Both the position numbers and the translations under genes were made by a program. From Microvirga sp. 3-52 (GTDB lineage Bacteria > Pseudomonadota > Alphaproteobacteria > Rhizobiales > Beijerinckiaceae): a DNA stretch of 64,000 bases. The stretch's first letter is position 1, and every line of letters starts with the position of its first letter. Below are positions 44,255-53,185 of the stretch, one piece after another. The notes beneath the pieces were generated by a model. The model was not told the DNA's origin. It did not search any database and saw only the letters and a list, made by a program, of their open reading frames with translations. The stretch is from NCBI RefSeq assembly GCF_018383585.1, contig NZ_JAHAMK010000004.1, positions 76,989 to 140,988 of the forward strand. Reading direction: 5' to 3'.

Positions 44255-44455
44255 ATGTCACGGTCCGTTCTTGCTGTTTTAGCCATTGCCCTCGGTCTCC
44301 CCTTCCTGATCCTCCTGGCTCTCGTCTCTTCGGCTTCAGGGGTCAGCGCGAGCGTATTCACACACGCGCTCGGTCTCGTGATAATGTCGGTATTCCTGAT
44401 GCTGGTCGTTTTCGAGATCAAGCGGATCGCCGATCTGCCACCGGATGCGCACTGA
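44255..44455 (+). CDS. Small membrane protein
   Basis: Predicted 66-residue inner-membrane protein with two hydrophobic helices (about 5-26, LAVLAIALGLPFLILLALVSS, and 35-54, FTHALGLVIMSVFLMLVVFE) and a short charged tail IKRIADLPPD. AGGGGATCACCCC lies just upstream of ATG at 44255. No family is recognised. It is on the LysR strand after a 94-base gap. Confidence 0.55.
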   Translation: MSRSVLAVLAIALGLPFLILLALVSSASGVSASVFTHALGLVIMSVFLMLVVFEIKRIADLPPDAH

Positions 44456-44540
44456 GAGCCGGCATCGCTTCCAAGCGAACTTGAGGATCGAACGTCGTGA
44501 ACGCGATCCTCAAGTCCTCTACTCAAATAGAAGGGGTTGT

Positions 44541-44900
44541 TTAAGCTGCGGCGCGCGACCGTTCCGGATGCTCATCGGCCGTCGCTCTCTCCAGAGCCAG
44601 CAGCAGAACTCCGATGTCGTCATGAAGAAGATTGATGGCATTGCGAGCGTATTCGCGGTATTCCTGCTTTATGAATTCAGCCTCGCCATCCCACAGGCAA
44701 TCTTCATACTCGGCATCGTAAAATGCACGAGCAACCAGCTCTACTTGATAATCCATGTATGCCCCGCTGCACCATTCAGGTGATTTGTTATCGCTTTGAA
44801 CCTGAGGCGCAAAATACGCATTTACATCGTCAGTCAACTGATCCGCCATCAGGACAAGATCAGGCTTACAGCCGGATTCGGCTGATCCGCAACTCGCCAC
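44541..44900 (-). CDS. Hypothetical acidic protein
   Basis: Protein of up to 119 residues. GTG at 44900 is preceded by AGGGGG; an internal ATG at 44849 (MADQLTDDVNAYFAPQ) could be the start instead. The core is acidic and aromatic: YMDYQVELVARAFYDAEYED, then LWDGEAEFIKQEYREYARNAINLLHDDIG (first 20: LWDGEAEFIKQEYREYARNA), a mostly helical fold. No family is recognised. Composition and codon phase support a real gene. It is the last gene before the second degenerate-receiver regulator on the same strand. Confidence 0.65.
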   Translation of the reverse strand: MASCGSAESGCKPDLVLMADQLTDDVNAYFAPQVQSDNKSPEWCSGAYMDYQVELVARAFYDAEYEDCLWDGEAEFIKQEYREYARNAINLLHDDIGVLLLALERATADEHPERSRAAA

Positions 44901-45000
44901 ATGGGCTACCCCCTAAGAGGTAGTCCGCACATTGACGACCTGAGTCGATGAGATGACTCGCGGAATTCAGCCAAAAAGGATCAGGGGCTGGCAATCGCCC

Positions 45001-45765
45001 TCATTCGCCCGAGACAAGGGATGCGGCATTATCCTGTGAAAAGTTGAGATGGCCGGTCGCCCACATGGCTGCCTGGGTTCTATTGGAGGCCTTCACCTTC
45101 CGCAAGATGGCTTTGATATGGACCTTCACCGTTGCCTCGGCTACGCCGAGTTCCCGTGCGATTACCTTGTTCGAAGCCCCTTGCGTGAGGCAGCGGAGGA
45201 TCTGGGCTTCACGACCCGACAGCTTGCTATGCAGCACCTCAGGATCATTGGCCGGTGCGGTGGCAACGCCATGGTCGAAATGAGCTCGGCCCTGACGGAC
45301 CTGATCGAGAAGCATGAGCCCGATCGAGGCGGGAATATAGGTTTCGCCCAGGATCACGATCTCAAGCGCCTTGACCAGAGCATGCCGATCCATGCTTGTC
45401 GGGCAAAACCCGTCCATGCCGGCGCGACAGAGTTGCATGGCGGTGTCAGGTTCCATCCCATCGGCCAGAACGACCACCCGGGCGGATGAGTATTGCGCCT
45501 TCAGATGTCCGACAGTTGCCGCGTATTCTTCCGTCAGCCGACTCTCGCAGATGATGAAGAGCAGAGGAACGCTGTCGGTGAATGCAGGTAGGTTCGACAG
45601 ATCGTCACAAGGTTCCTTCGTAAGGACGAAGCGCGTTCCGGAGAGGATATGGCTGATGCCAGTGCGAAGAAGGAGATTCTGACAGATCAGGACAGTGGTG
45701 ACATTCTGGTAAGAGTCCTGAACAATGGGAAGAATCTGTTCCTTATAGACAACATCGTGTCTCAT
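45001..45765 (-). CDS. LuxR-type regulator with degenerate receiver domain (second copy)
   Basis: Transcription factor, 254 residues, similar in layout to 40727-41521. The N-terminal receiver-like half has VTTVLICQNLLLRTGISHIL in place of the acidic pocket, LLFIICESRL at the phosphoacceptor strand (Glu, not Asp) and DGFCPTSMDRH where the Lys would be. Phosphorylation is therefore not expected; a Glu at this site could mimic the active form. The linker contains ILGETYIPASIGLMLL, matching the paralogue. The helix-turn-helix is intact (LSGREAQILRCLTQGASNKV, then AEATVKVHIKAILRKVKASN). ATG at 45765. It probably takes part in the same regulatory network as the secretion genes. Confidence 0.9.
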   Translation of the reverse strand: MRHDVVYKEQILPIVQDSYQNVTTVLICQNLLLRTGISHILSGTRFVLTKEPCDDLSNLPAFTDSVPLLFIICESRLTEEYAATVGHLKAQYSSARVVVLADGMEPDTAMQLCRAGMDGFCPTSMDRHALVKALEIVILGETYIPASIGLMLLDQVRQGRAHFDHGVATAPANDPEVLHSKLSGREAQILRCLTQGASNKVIARELGVAEATVKVHIKAILRKVKASNRTQAAMWATGHLNFSQDNAASLVSGE

Positions 45766-46044
45766 GATGGCTGTGCCCCCTGATAGCGTTCAGCGATGTA
45801 TGGTGCAGGATCGTGACGCCGTTCGCACGTGATGTGAGGCGGAGAGCCTTGGTCGAAAGGTGCTGGATCCAGGAAGCCGATCCGCGTTAGGATCAGGCTT
45901 GGCGACAACAATCGGTACAGGCATTAGTTCCTCGATACCATGGATCCGAAAGGGGTAACTCTCCACCTGACGGATAGCGCAAGGGAGCGGCAGGCTTCTT
46001 TGTACAACCGAATAGTAAGCGGCATCCTCGCCACGATGCAGCGG

Positions 46045-48450
46045 TCAGCCGACTTTGAAGACCGACGGCCCACCGACGTAACATTGGTTCTCCTTTGCGG
46101 ATGGCTGCGTCAGCAACCAGGTGATCTGTTCCTGTGAGAGCGCCTTCGAGAACAGAAAGCCCTGCATCTCGTTGCAGCCCGCCGTGCGAAGAAAATTCTT
46201 CTGAACCTCCGTCTCGACGCCTTCGGCCGTCACGGTCAGGGACATGGCATGTCCGAGCGACACGATCGCCTTGATGACAGCGGCCGCCTTGGTTCCCTGC
46301 CCCAGACTCTGGGTGAAGGAGCGATCGATCTTGATCTTGTCGACCTCGAACCGGTGAAGGTAACCCAGGCTGGAATAGCCCGTACCGAAATCATCCAAAG
46401 CGACGCGGAACCCTGCGTTTCGTAAGGCTCGGAGTGCCCCGGCGGTCCCGCACTCCTCATCCAGAAGAACGCTTTCAGTCACCTCAAGCTCGATCCTTCT
46501 AGGATCGGCTCCGCATTCACGGACGATGGAGATTACATGATTGGCAAAGTCGCAGGACCTGAACTGAACCGGAGAGAGATTGACCGAAACGAACAGATCG
46601 GGCCAACGCTGCGAGGCGAGGCAGGCCTGACGCAGGACCCACTCGCCCAGCGGAACGATCAAGCCGGTCTGCTCGGCAACCGGGATGAACTGGCTTGGTG
46701 GAATGTATCCGCGCTTCGGGTGCCGCCAGCGGGCGAGAGCTTCCACGCCGACCATGGTGTTGCCGCCCATCGCAATCTGCGGCTGATAGGCGACTTCGAG
46801 CCCCTCGCCTGTTGTGAGCGCGATGCGAAGCTCCTCCTCAATGACCCTGCGCAGATTGACGGTCTCGTCCATCTCCGGCGTAAAGACGCGATAGCAATTC
46901 CGTCCTTCGGATTTGGCTCGATAAAGGGCAATATCGGCCTTCCTCAAGAGCTCACTCCGATCCGTCCCGGCTTCAGGAGCAAGCACGAGGCCGATGCTGG
47001 TTCCCACGAAGATCTGATTGCCCATGATGTCGTATGGCTCATGAACCATGGCGAGGATCCGGTCACAAAGCCCTTGGGGGTCCTCCGTCCCTGCCGTGCA
47101 GACCTGCACGATGGCGAACTCGTCTCCCCCCAGCCGGGTGATGCAGTCCTGGCCTCCGACGAGTTTGGCCAAGCGAACCGAGAAATCTCGAATGAGGCTG
47201 TCGCCGGCAGGGTGCCCGAGCGTGTCGTTGACATGCTTGAAGCGGTCGAGATCGAGCATCATCACGGCGATCTGCTCGCCGTCCTGCCTCCGTGCAATGG
47301 CGTGGTTGAGCCGGTCCTCAAACAGAGCCCGGTTCGGCAGGCCGGTCAACACGTCATGGAAAGCCAGATGATGGGCCTGAGCCTCGCTCGCCTTCAGCTC
47401 GAGAACGGTTCTTTCCAGTGCGGACATGGACTGCTTCAGACGCCGCACCAACGCGCCGAGCAGAAGGAGAATGAAGGCGGCGGCAATGGCGGTTGCCGGC
47501 CCGACATCCTTGAGAAGATGGTCCCCCGGCAGTTCCGGATTCCAGATGAAGTATCCGATGAGATCGTCCACATCGGACCGGATCGGCACCGATATCTCAC
47601 CTGATTGCGGGCTGTCGACAACGGAGAAGCGCAGCCCCTCGATCAAATTCCTGTCTGAGACCTGCTTGATGAAGTTTCCGTCGAGATAACGGATGCCGAC
47701 GAGGAGAAACTCCCTGCCATGAGGGTAAGGCACAGCGTCCGTCTCGGGGATGATCTTCATGACGCTCACGGCCGCTGGCCGGCCGAGCAGCTCCAGCAGA
47801 TGGGCGTCGTGAATAGCTCTTCCCGTTATCAGGTATGGTGCCTTGGCGTTCTCTGCAGCGTGGTCCTTGTGCGAAGAACCCGGCTCCCCACGAATGCCCG
47901 CGACAAGGCTGCTGATACTCTCCCGGATGCGTTCGAATTCGTGGTTCGAAGCGCGCGTCGCATCGATCACGGCATTGATCGGCTCATTGCGGTCATTCAG
48001 GATGTAGACTTCTTCCTGACCGAATGTTCGGCTGAGCCAAACGCCGATATTGGCGTCGATCCATCTGAGATCCATCGGGCTCTTGTTGAGCTCCACGATC
48101 GCATCATCCCAGATGGCAACCATTTCCTGCTGCTGAGCGAGCTCCTGAACGACTGCGCGGATGCTGCGGTCCGTCATGCGAAGCTGGCGCTCGGCGGAGA
48201 CATCATTGCTACTGTTGACGGCCCAGAGGATCGAAACCGCTCCGAGAGAAAGGGTTGCCGTGGCGACGAGCAGAACAGGCAGAACGACACTGCGGAAGAA
48301 AGGCGGACCCGCACGATGAATGGAAAGAATTGAAAAACCAGTCTTCAACACATCGACACCGGAGCGATACCCGACGCTGGTTAGCCGAAAAGGCCGCCGA
48401 CGGGATCGCATTAAAAGATTTCTGAGAATTGAAAACCGCCGGATTTGCAC
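46045..48450 (-). CDS. CHASE4-GGDEF-EAL cyclic-di-GMP enzyme
   Basis: Membrane sensor of up to 801 residues. TM1 about 51-77, periplasmic CHASE4-type domain about 85-310 (EMVAIWDDAIVELNKSPMDLRW start: VAIWDDAIVELN), TM2 about 317-336, GGDEF domain about 360-530 with intact active site RLGGDEFAIVQ (439-449), and EAL domain about 545-795 with VGVEALARWRHP and KIKIDRSFTQSLGQ. Both catalytic signatures look complete, so it may make and break cyclic-di-GMP, changing matrix production or motility. The start is uncertain: the first 40 residues are basic and there are later candidates. It lies close to the secretion island, so control of a secreted matrix is a reasonable guess. Confidence 0.93.
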   Translation of the reverse strand: MQIRRFSILRNLLMRSRRRPFRLTSVGYRSGVDVLKTGFSILSIHRAGPPFFRSVVLPVLLVATATLSLGAVSILWAVNSSNDVSAERQLRMTDRSIRAVVQELAQQQEMVAIWDDAIVELNKSPMDLRWIDANIGVWLSRTFGQEEVYILNDRNEPINAVIDATRASNHEFERIRESISSLVAGIRGEPGSSHKDHAAENAKAPYLITGRAIHDAHLLELLGRPAAVSVMKIIPETDAVPYPHGREFLLVGIRYLDGNFIKQVSDRNLIEGLRFSVVDSPQSGEISVPIRSDVDDLIGYFIWNPELPGDHLLKDVGPATAIAAAFILLLLGALVRRLKQSMSALERTVLELKASEAQAHHLAFHDVLTGLPNRALFEDRLNHAIARRQDGEQIAVMMLDLDRFKHVNDTLGHPAGDSLIRDFSVRLAKLVGGQDCITRLGGDEFAIVQVCTAGTEDPQGLCDRILAMVHEPYDIMGNQIFVGTSIGLVLAPEAGTDRSELLRKADIALYRAKSEGRNCYRVFTPEMDETVNLRRVIEEELRIALTTGEGLEVAYQPQIAMGGNTMVGVEALARWRHPKRGYIPPSQFIPVAEQTGLIVPLGEWVLRQACLASQRWPDLFVSVNLSPVQFRSCDFANHVISIVRECGADPRRIELEVTESVLLDEECGTAGALRALRNAGFRVALDDFGTGYSSLGYLHRFEVDKIKIDRSFTQSLGQGTKAAAVIKAIVSLGHAMSLTVTAEGVETEVQKNFLRTAGCNEMQGFLFSKALSQEQITWLLTQPSAKENQCYVGGPSVFKVG

Positions 48451-48759
48451 CGACCTGACAGGATGGCATCATGCCTTTGAGTTGCGCAATGAGCAGCCAA
48501 CAACTCAACCTGTCACAGGTATCATGCTGAGACTGTAAATTTCTACACTTGTGCCGCAAAGTCAATGATCCGGAAATTTAAACCGGATGCTTCCCATTTT
48601 ATAGTTAATGACTTTTCCGCGTACAATGATCCCGCAACAGAAAGGATGTTAACTCAACATTACTCGAGCCAATCAGTATCGACATCGAGAGTGAGCGGCC
48701 GGATTCTGTTTAGGCACCAAGCAACGGATATCGCTGTTTTTTCGGAGAACCTTCAAAAA
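48451..48759. other. Gene-free stretch upstream of the CHASE4-GGDEF-EAL gene
   Basis: About 310 bases with no supported gene, relatively AT-rich between 48530 and 48760. It should hold the promoter of the minus-strand cyclic-di-GMP gene. No terminator hairpin or operator palindrome stands out. Confidence 0.45.
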
Positions 48760-49050
48760 TCATTCCGGCTGCGCATGGTCCTCCAAAGCCTGAATAAGCT
48801 CCATGCATTTCTCGGCAACGACGGGCGGCACCTTCGGATCACCATGGTAGTAACGCATGGCCACGGCGTTCGCCTGCTCGAACAGGTCCGTTAGGTTTCC
48901 GGAGATGAAAGGACGGGAACTCGGGAACTCGAAGGACTTGGGTTCGGCGTGGGACTTCGATTTTGCGGGACGCTTCGGCTCGAACAGCGTCAGCACTTCG
49001 CACCGGTCGGCAATTTTCTTGAGATCCTTGAACGCAATGATCTCGGCCAT
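48760..49050 (-). CDS. Small hypothetical protein
   Basis: Protein of 96 residues from ATG at 49050 (MAEIIAFKDLKKIADRCEVL). A short helix and a Lys/Ser/Pro-rich middle are followed by a helical C-terminal half, NLTDLFEQANAVAMRYYHGD and ELIQALEDHA. No family is recognised. Composition differs from the alternative frame, and GGAGTAGGAC lies just before the start, which supports a real gene. Confidence 0.65.
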   Translation of the reverse strand: MAEIIAFKDLKKIADRCEVLTLFEPKRPAKSKSHAEPKSFEFPSSRPFISGNLTDLFEQANAVAMRYYHGDPKVPPVVAEKCMELIQALEDHAQPE

Positions 49051-49527
49051 GTCCTACTCCTACGCAACGAACCGGCCCTGCTTTATCCCCTTCTGAAGCA
49101 GGGGTCATGGGGCATGGATGAAAAACAATCGGTTCCTGAAAACCGTTCCAAAGAATAATCGCTGAGAGCGGGAATGTGACCCGCCTCTTTCGGGTTAGGC
49201 CGACCTTGTGGAGTACAGCCGCTCTTAAGCATCCAGCCCGAACGATCGGCGCGCCCATAAGCCGTCGCCCTGAGAACCCGACCCATCAAGGGCTAGCAGC
49301 CCCTCACGTCATCACCGGCCGTGTGCCGGTGATCCCGATTGAGTGAAGCGCCGAACCTCACAGGATCGATATGGCTGGGTACACCCAGTCATCACGGCGA
49401 GGGAAGCCGCATACTAAGCCAGCCTCTGAGGAGGTCGCGCAGCGACTGTCTCGAAAGAGGGTACGGTTCGCAACGAGTCGTTCAGGATGAAGCGCGGTTC
49501 TTCCGGGCCGCACATCGTTAATCGCGA
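49051..49527. other. Gene-free stretch
   Basis: Nearly 480 bases without a supported gene. A hairpin-forming stretch ATCACCGGC-CGTGT-GCCGGTGAT lies at about 49313-49335. The remaining short frames on both strands look like noise. Confidence 0.45.
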
Positions 49528-49947
49528 TCAGCGCTCCCAGGAATGACGTGGCCCCTTCGGTCGACTCGCACTGTCGACGCTCCAAGCGCCCGGGCCAGTG
49601 AAGACGAACAGCAGGAACACGAAGCAGTACAGAATGGCCGCGTCACCGCCGTTGAGCGCCGGATACGGGCTCTGGGGAGCATGAAACATCCAATAGGCCA
49701 CCGCCATCTCGCCGGCGAGGAGGAAGGCGACGGGTCGGGTGAACCACCCGATCAAGATCAGAAAGCCCCCGGCGAACTCGAGGATGGCCCCGATCCCGAA
49801 GAGCGAGAGGAGCGGCGGCGTTCCGCCTTCGGGAGGGGCCGGGAAGCCGAAGAGCTTCTGCGTGCCGTGCTCCATGAAGATCAGCGCCGTGACGATCCTC
49901 AGGACAGCCAGCGCATAAGGCGACCAACGATCGAGTGTAGCGGACAT
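49528..49947 (-). CDS. DoxX family membrane protein
   Basis: Inner-membrane protein of 139 residues from ATG at 49947 (MSATLDRWSPYALAVLRIV); the longer frame is discarded because it lacks a ribosome site. Four hydrophobic helices are seen, with the DoxX motif FMEHGTQKLFGFPAP between helix 1 and 2 and EFAGGFLILIGWFTRPVAFLLAGEMAVAYW (first 20: EFAGGFLILIGWFTRPVAFL) in the middle. DoxX proteins occur in oxidative-stress and sulfur-related complexes, often with no known reaction. The gene stands alone. Confidence 0.9.
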   Translation of the reverse strand: MSATLDRWSPYALAVLRIVTALIFMEHGTQKLFGFPAPPEGGTPPLLSLFGIGAILEFAGGFLILIGWFTRPVAFLLAGEMAVAYWMFHAPQSPYPALNGGDAAILYCFVFLLFVFTGPGAWSVDSASRPKGPRHSWER

Positions 49948-50208
49948 GCGAATGGGAACCTTCTGCTTGTGATCTGCACTCCGAGGCGGACTCAGGTCTC
50001 TGCCATCCAGGTTATAAGGCACATGGAGAGGACGGCCAACGTTGCCGCGCCCGATGGCCCCTCACTGTGCCCGAGCACCCCTCCCATGTGTTAGTGGGTT
50101 ACATTGCCCTCACGCTAAATTGAGGCACACGGCGCGACACTTGAGACGATCTAACCTTGCCCGCCGGGAGATTCGTGTCAGCTTCTCTGGAAATGAATGG
50201 AGGTCGGG

Positions 50209-51006
50209 ATGGATGTCAGGCGTCTCAGCATGGTCACGGCTCTCATGGCAGCGTCGCTCTGGCTCCCTGTCCTCGACGCGAGGGCGGAAACCGAAGTTGA
50301 CGTTGCGCTCGTCCTGGCGGTGGATGTCTCGCGCTCCATGGATCCGGACGAGCAGGAACTCCAGCGCCAGGGCTTCATCGACGCCTTCCGCTCACCCCAG
50401 GTGCATGATGCGATCCGCAGCGGCATGCTGGGCCGGATCATCGTCACCTATTTCGAATGGTCGGGTGTCGATTACCAGAATGTCATCGTTCCCTGGACCA
50501 TCATCGACGGCCCGGAGGCTGCGATGAAATTCGCGGACGGCCTGCACGACAACCCGATCGGCCGCCTGCGGCGGACATCGATCTCGGGTGCCATCGACTT
50601 CGGGGTAAAGCTTTTGGATCAGACCGGCGTCGAGCCCATCCGCCGCGTGATCGACATTTCGGGCGATGGGCCCAACAGCAGCGGACGGGGCGTCGTCGCA
50701 GCCCGCGACGAGGCCATTGCGAAGGACATCACCATCAACGGTCTTCCCATCATGCTCAAGCGCCCGAGCGGCTTCGGCGATATGGAAAACCTCGATCTCT
50801 ATTACAAAGGCTGCGTCATCGGCGGAGAAGGTGCATTTCTCATCCCCGTGCGCGAGCGCCAGCAATTTGCCGACGCCATCCGCACGAAGATCATTCGTGA
50901 GATTGCGGCACTGCCAGCAAATCCCCTGATCCAGACGATTCAGGCGGATGCGCCCGTCAACTGCTTCGAAGGCGATCGCGGGGTGTATCGTTGGGACCGC
51001 AACTGA
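50209..51006 (+). CDS. DUF1194 von Willebrand factor A-like secreted protein
   Basis: Protein of 265 residues from ATG at 50209, just after GGAGGTCGGG; the in-frame ATG at 50197 is inside this ribosome site. A Sec signal peptide ends near LDARAETEV. The mature part is a VWA-like domain: VALVLAVDVSRSMDPDEQEL carries the DxSxS metal-site motif (about residues 38-44), followed by VIDISGDGPNSSGRGV and the late CVIGGEGAFLIPV segment. DUF1194 proteins are frequent in Rhizobiales; function is unknown but metal-dependent adhesion is typical of the fold. It converges on the TctC-type gene. Confidence 0.9.
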   Translation: MDVRRLSMVTALMAASLWLPVLDARAETEVDVALVLAVDVSRSMDPDEQELQRQGFIDAFRSPQVHDAIRSGMLGRIIVTYFEWSGVDYQNVIVPWTIIDGPEAAMKFADGLHDNPIGRLRRTSISGAIDFGVKLLDQTGVEPIRRVIDISGDGPNSSGRGVVAARDEAIAKDITINGLPIMLKRPSGFGDMENLDLYYKGCVIGGEGAFLIPVRERQQFADAIRTKIIREIAALPANPLIQTIQADAPVNCFEGDRGVYRWDRN

Positions 51007-51030
51007 CCCGGACCGCGCCCTGGGCAACGG

Positions 51031-52017
51031 TCATTCCAGAGTGATGCCCGCCGTCCTGATGACCTTCTCCCACTTGGCACCTTCTTCCTGCATGTAGGCC
51101 GCCATCTCGGACGGGGAGCTTTGGAGCACATCGATGCCGGCCCCGGTCAGCTTGGCGCGGATCTCCGCATTGCCGATCACGCGGCGATAAGTGTCGTTGA
51201 GCTTGTTGACGATGTCGGATGGGGTATTCGCCGGTGCGACGAAACCCTGCCAAGCCCAGGCCTCGAACCCCGGATGATCGGCCGCCACCGGCGGCACGCC
51301 GGGAAGCCACGAGAATTCCTGCGGCGATGCGACCGCGATGGCCTGAATCGGGCCTGAGAGCTGCGAGCGGGCTGTAGCGAAGTCGATGAACATAATATCC
51401 ACCTGCCCCGCCACCAGATCCTGCACGGCGGGAGCGGCACCTCGATAGGGCACATGGGTCAGCTTGATCCCGGCTCCTTGAGAGAGCAGTTCCGTGGCAA
51501 GGTGGAACGGGCTGCCCAAGCCCGGCGTCGCATAATTGATGCGGCCCGGATTCTTCTTCGCCTCGGCCACGAGTTCCTGAACGGATTTCACCGGCAGCTT
51601 GTTCGTGTTGACGAGGAGTACGAGGGCAAAGCGCCCTGTCAGCGAAACGGGGGTGAAATCCTTGTAGGGATCGTAGGACAGCTTGCGATAGAGCGTGCGG
51701 TTCGTCGCGAAGGTCGCGGTATCGCCTAAAAGGAGCGTATAGCCATCAGGCTCCGCGCGCGCCGCCGCGTCGGCTCCGATATTGGTGCCTGCTCCAGGCT
51801 TGTTCTCGATAATGAATTGCTGGCCGAGCTGTTCGCCCATGGCGCCGAAGACGAGGCGGGCGAAAAAGTCCGTTCCGCCGCCGGCAGCATAGGGAACGAT
51901 GACCCGGATGGGTCGGGTGGGGTAAGCGGACTGCGCGAAAGCCGTCCATGGTGACAGGGCTGAGGAGGCGGAGGCAGCAGCCAGGGTCTTGAGGATGCTG
52001 CGGCGTGTCGGACTCAT
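51031..52017 (-). CDS. Tripartite tricarboxylate transporter binding protein (TctC/Bug family)
   Basis: Periplasmic solute receptor, 328 residues from ATG at 52017. A twin-arginine-type leader (MSPTRRSILKTLAAASASSA) precedes YPTRPIRVIVPYAAGGGTDFFARLVF, the first ligand loop of this family. PGAGTNIGADAAARAEPDGYTLLLGDTATFATN (first 20: PGAGTNIGADAAARAEPDGY) and YRGAAPAVQDLVAGQVDIMF complete the ligand site. The family binds carboxylates and many other small acids. No tctA or tctB membrane genes adjoin, so it is an orphan receptor, common in this family. Confidence 0.92.
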   Translation of the reverse strand: MSPTRRSILKTLAAASASSALSPWTAFAQSAYPTRPIRVIVPYAAGGGTDFFARLVFGAMGEQLGQQFIIENKPGAGTNIGADAAARAEPDGYTLLLGDTATFATNRTLYRKLSYDPYKDFTPVSLTGRFALVLLVNTNKLPVKSVQELVAEAKKNPGRINYATPGLGSPFHLATELLSQGAGIKLTHVPYRGAAPAVQDLVAGQVDIMFIDFATARSQLSGPIQAIAVASPQEFSWLPGVPPVAADHPGFEAWAWQGFVAPANTPSDIVNKLNDTYRRVIGNAEIRAKLTGAGIDVLQSSPSEMAAYMQEEGAKWEKVIRTAGITLE

Positions 52018-52228
52018 GGCGTTCTCCCGAATAACGGTCCCATTATGGTTCAGGTGCCCGGCTGCAGATAGTGGGGCAACCTGCGACGACCAGGGCCGCA
52101 CCGAGTCGATGATCGTCTTTCAAGGGATGGGACCGCGTTCAGTTTTTTACCGCCCCGCCTGAACATGGCGACGCTCCCTGCATTCTCTCCTTGAGCGACG
52201 GAAAGCTTCAGAAAACAGGAGATGGCCT

Positions 52229-52486
52229 ATGGGCGTGAAAAAAGAAGAAGACGACCTGGTCGATGCCGGCTCGGAGTATTCGTTCCCGGCCAGCGATCCG
52301 CCCTCCTATATGGGCGGCTCAGCCGTTGCCGGTCCGCCGCCGCAAGAGGAGCCCGCGCGGGAGCCTGTCACCAAAGCGGTGTCCAACCCCGACGAGGTGA
52401 AGCCGGCCGGTGATGCTCCCCAGGGAACGGATCCTGCCCAGGCCGGCCATGAGCCCAAGCGGCCGTCCGGCGGCAACAATCCGTAA
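52229..52486 (+). CDS. Small Pro-rich hypothetical protein
   Basis: Protein of 85 residues, start ATG at 52229 after GGAGATGGCCT. Composition is low complexity (Pro, Gly, Glu, Ala), with the short motif EYSFPASDPPSYMGGSAVAG, which I know from many Rhizobiales small hypothetical proteins. The C-terminal GNDxP-like tail (PSGGNNP) is typical too. It is likely disordered and possibly stress-related. It is followed 40 bases later by an alpha/beta hydrolase gene. Confidence 0.7.
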   Translation: MGVKKEEDDLVDAGSEYSFPASDPPSYMGGSAVAGPPPQEEPAREPVTKAVSNPDEVKPAGDAPQGTDPAQAGHEPKRPSGGNNP

Positions 52487-52525
52487 TGCCATCCATCATG
52501 CAGGTTACGAACAGCAGCCAGTGTC

Positions 52526-53185
52526 ATGTCACACATGCTCCGGCACTCAGCGATCACCCTGCAGGATATCATACACCTGCCAGAGAGTGAGACATCGGAG
52601 CGCCTTCAACTCGTGACGTCCGAGGGCGCTCTCCCCTGCCGCTATCACCCGGCTGAAGGCGAACACGCCGTTCTTTGGGTGTTCGGCGCCGGAGGCGGAC
52701 TTGGCGGCCCAGCGGGTGGTCTCTACACGCGCCTTGGCGGCCGATTTCGGGAGAGTGGAACAGCATCGCTCGAGCTGGACTACCGCCATCCCGGATATCT
52801 GGAAGATTGCATTCTCGATGTGCTGATCGGGCTCGCCTGCCTGGAAAGCCTCGGCAAGCGCCGGATCGTCCTTGTGGGGCATTCTTTCGGGGGAGCTGTT
52901 GTCATCAACGCAGGCCTCAGCAGTGACGCCGTCATCGCCGTCGCGGCACTCAGCAGTCAGACGGCGGGCATTGACGTCGTCGGCAAGCTCAGCCCCAAGC
53001 TTGTCATCTTCATCCATGGCGAGAAGGATGAAATTCTGCCGCCGGCCTGCTCACAAGATCTCTACGCTCGTGCACGCGAGCCCAAGGAGTTGATCCTTTA
53101 TCCCGGCTGCTCTCACGGCCTTGATCAATGTCAAGAAGCCCTCGACCGGGATCTGTCCCGATGGATTCGTGACGTAATCGCCTGA
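52526..53185 (+). CDS. Alpha/beta hydrolase
   Basis: Probable serine hydrolase of 219 residues. The nucleophile elbow is VLVGHSFGGAVVINAG (GHSFGG, about residues 117-122), with the acid in IHGEKDEILPP and His in CSHGLDQC; all three sit at normal spacing. The oxyanion segment is VFGAGGGLGGPAG. No signal peptide. The substrate cannot be predicted; small dienelactone-hydrolase-like or carboxylesterase activity is typical. Its TGA at 53183-53185 directly abuts the stop of the convergent cyanophycinase gene. Confidence 0.87.
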   Translation: MSHMLRHSAITLQDIIHLPESETSERLQLVTSEGALPCRYHPAEGEHAVLWVFGAGGGLGGPAGGLYTRLGGRFRESGTASLELDYRHPGYLEDCILDVLIGLACLESLGKRRIVLVGHSFGGAVVINAGLSSDAVIAVAALSSQTAGIDVVGKLSPKLVIFIHGEKDEILPPACSQDLYARAREPKELILYPGCSHGLDQCQEALDRDLSRWIRDVIA

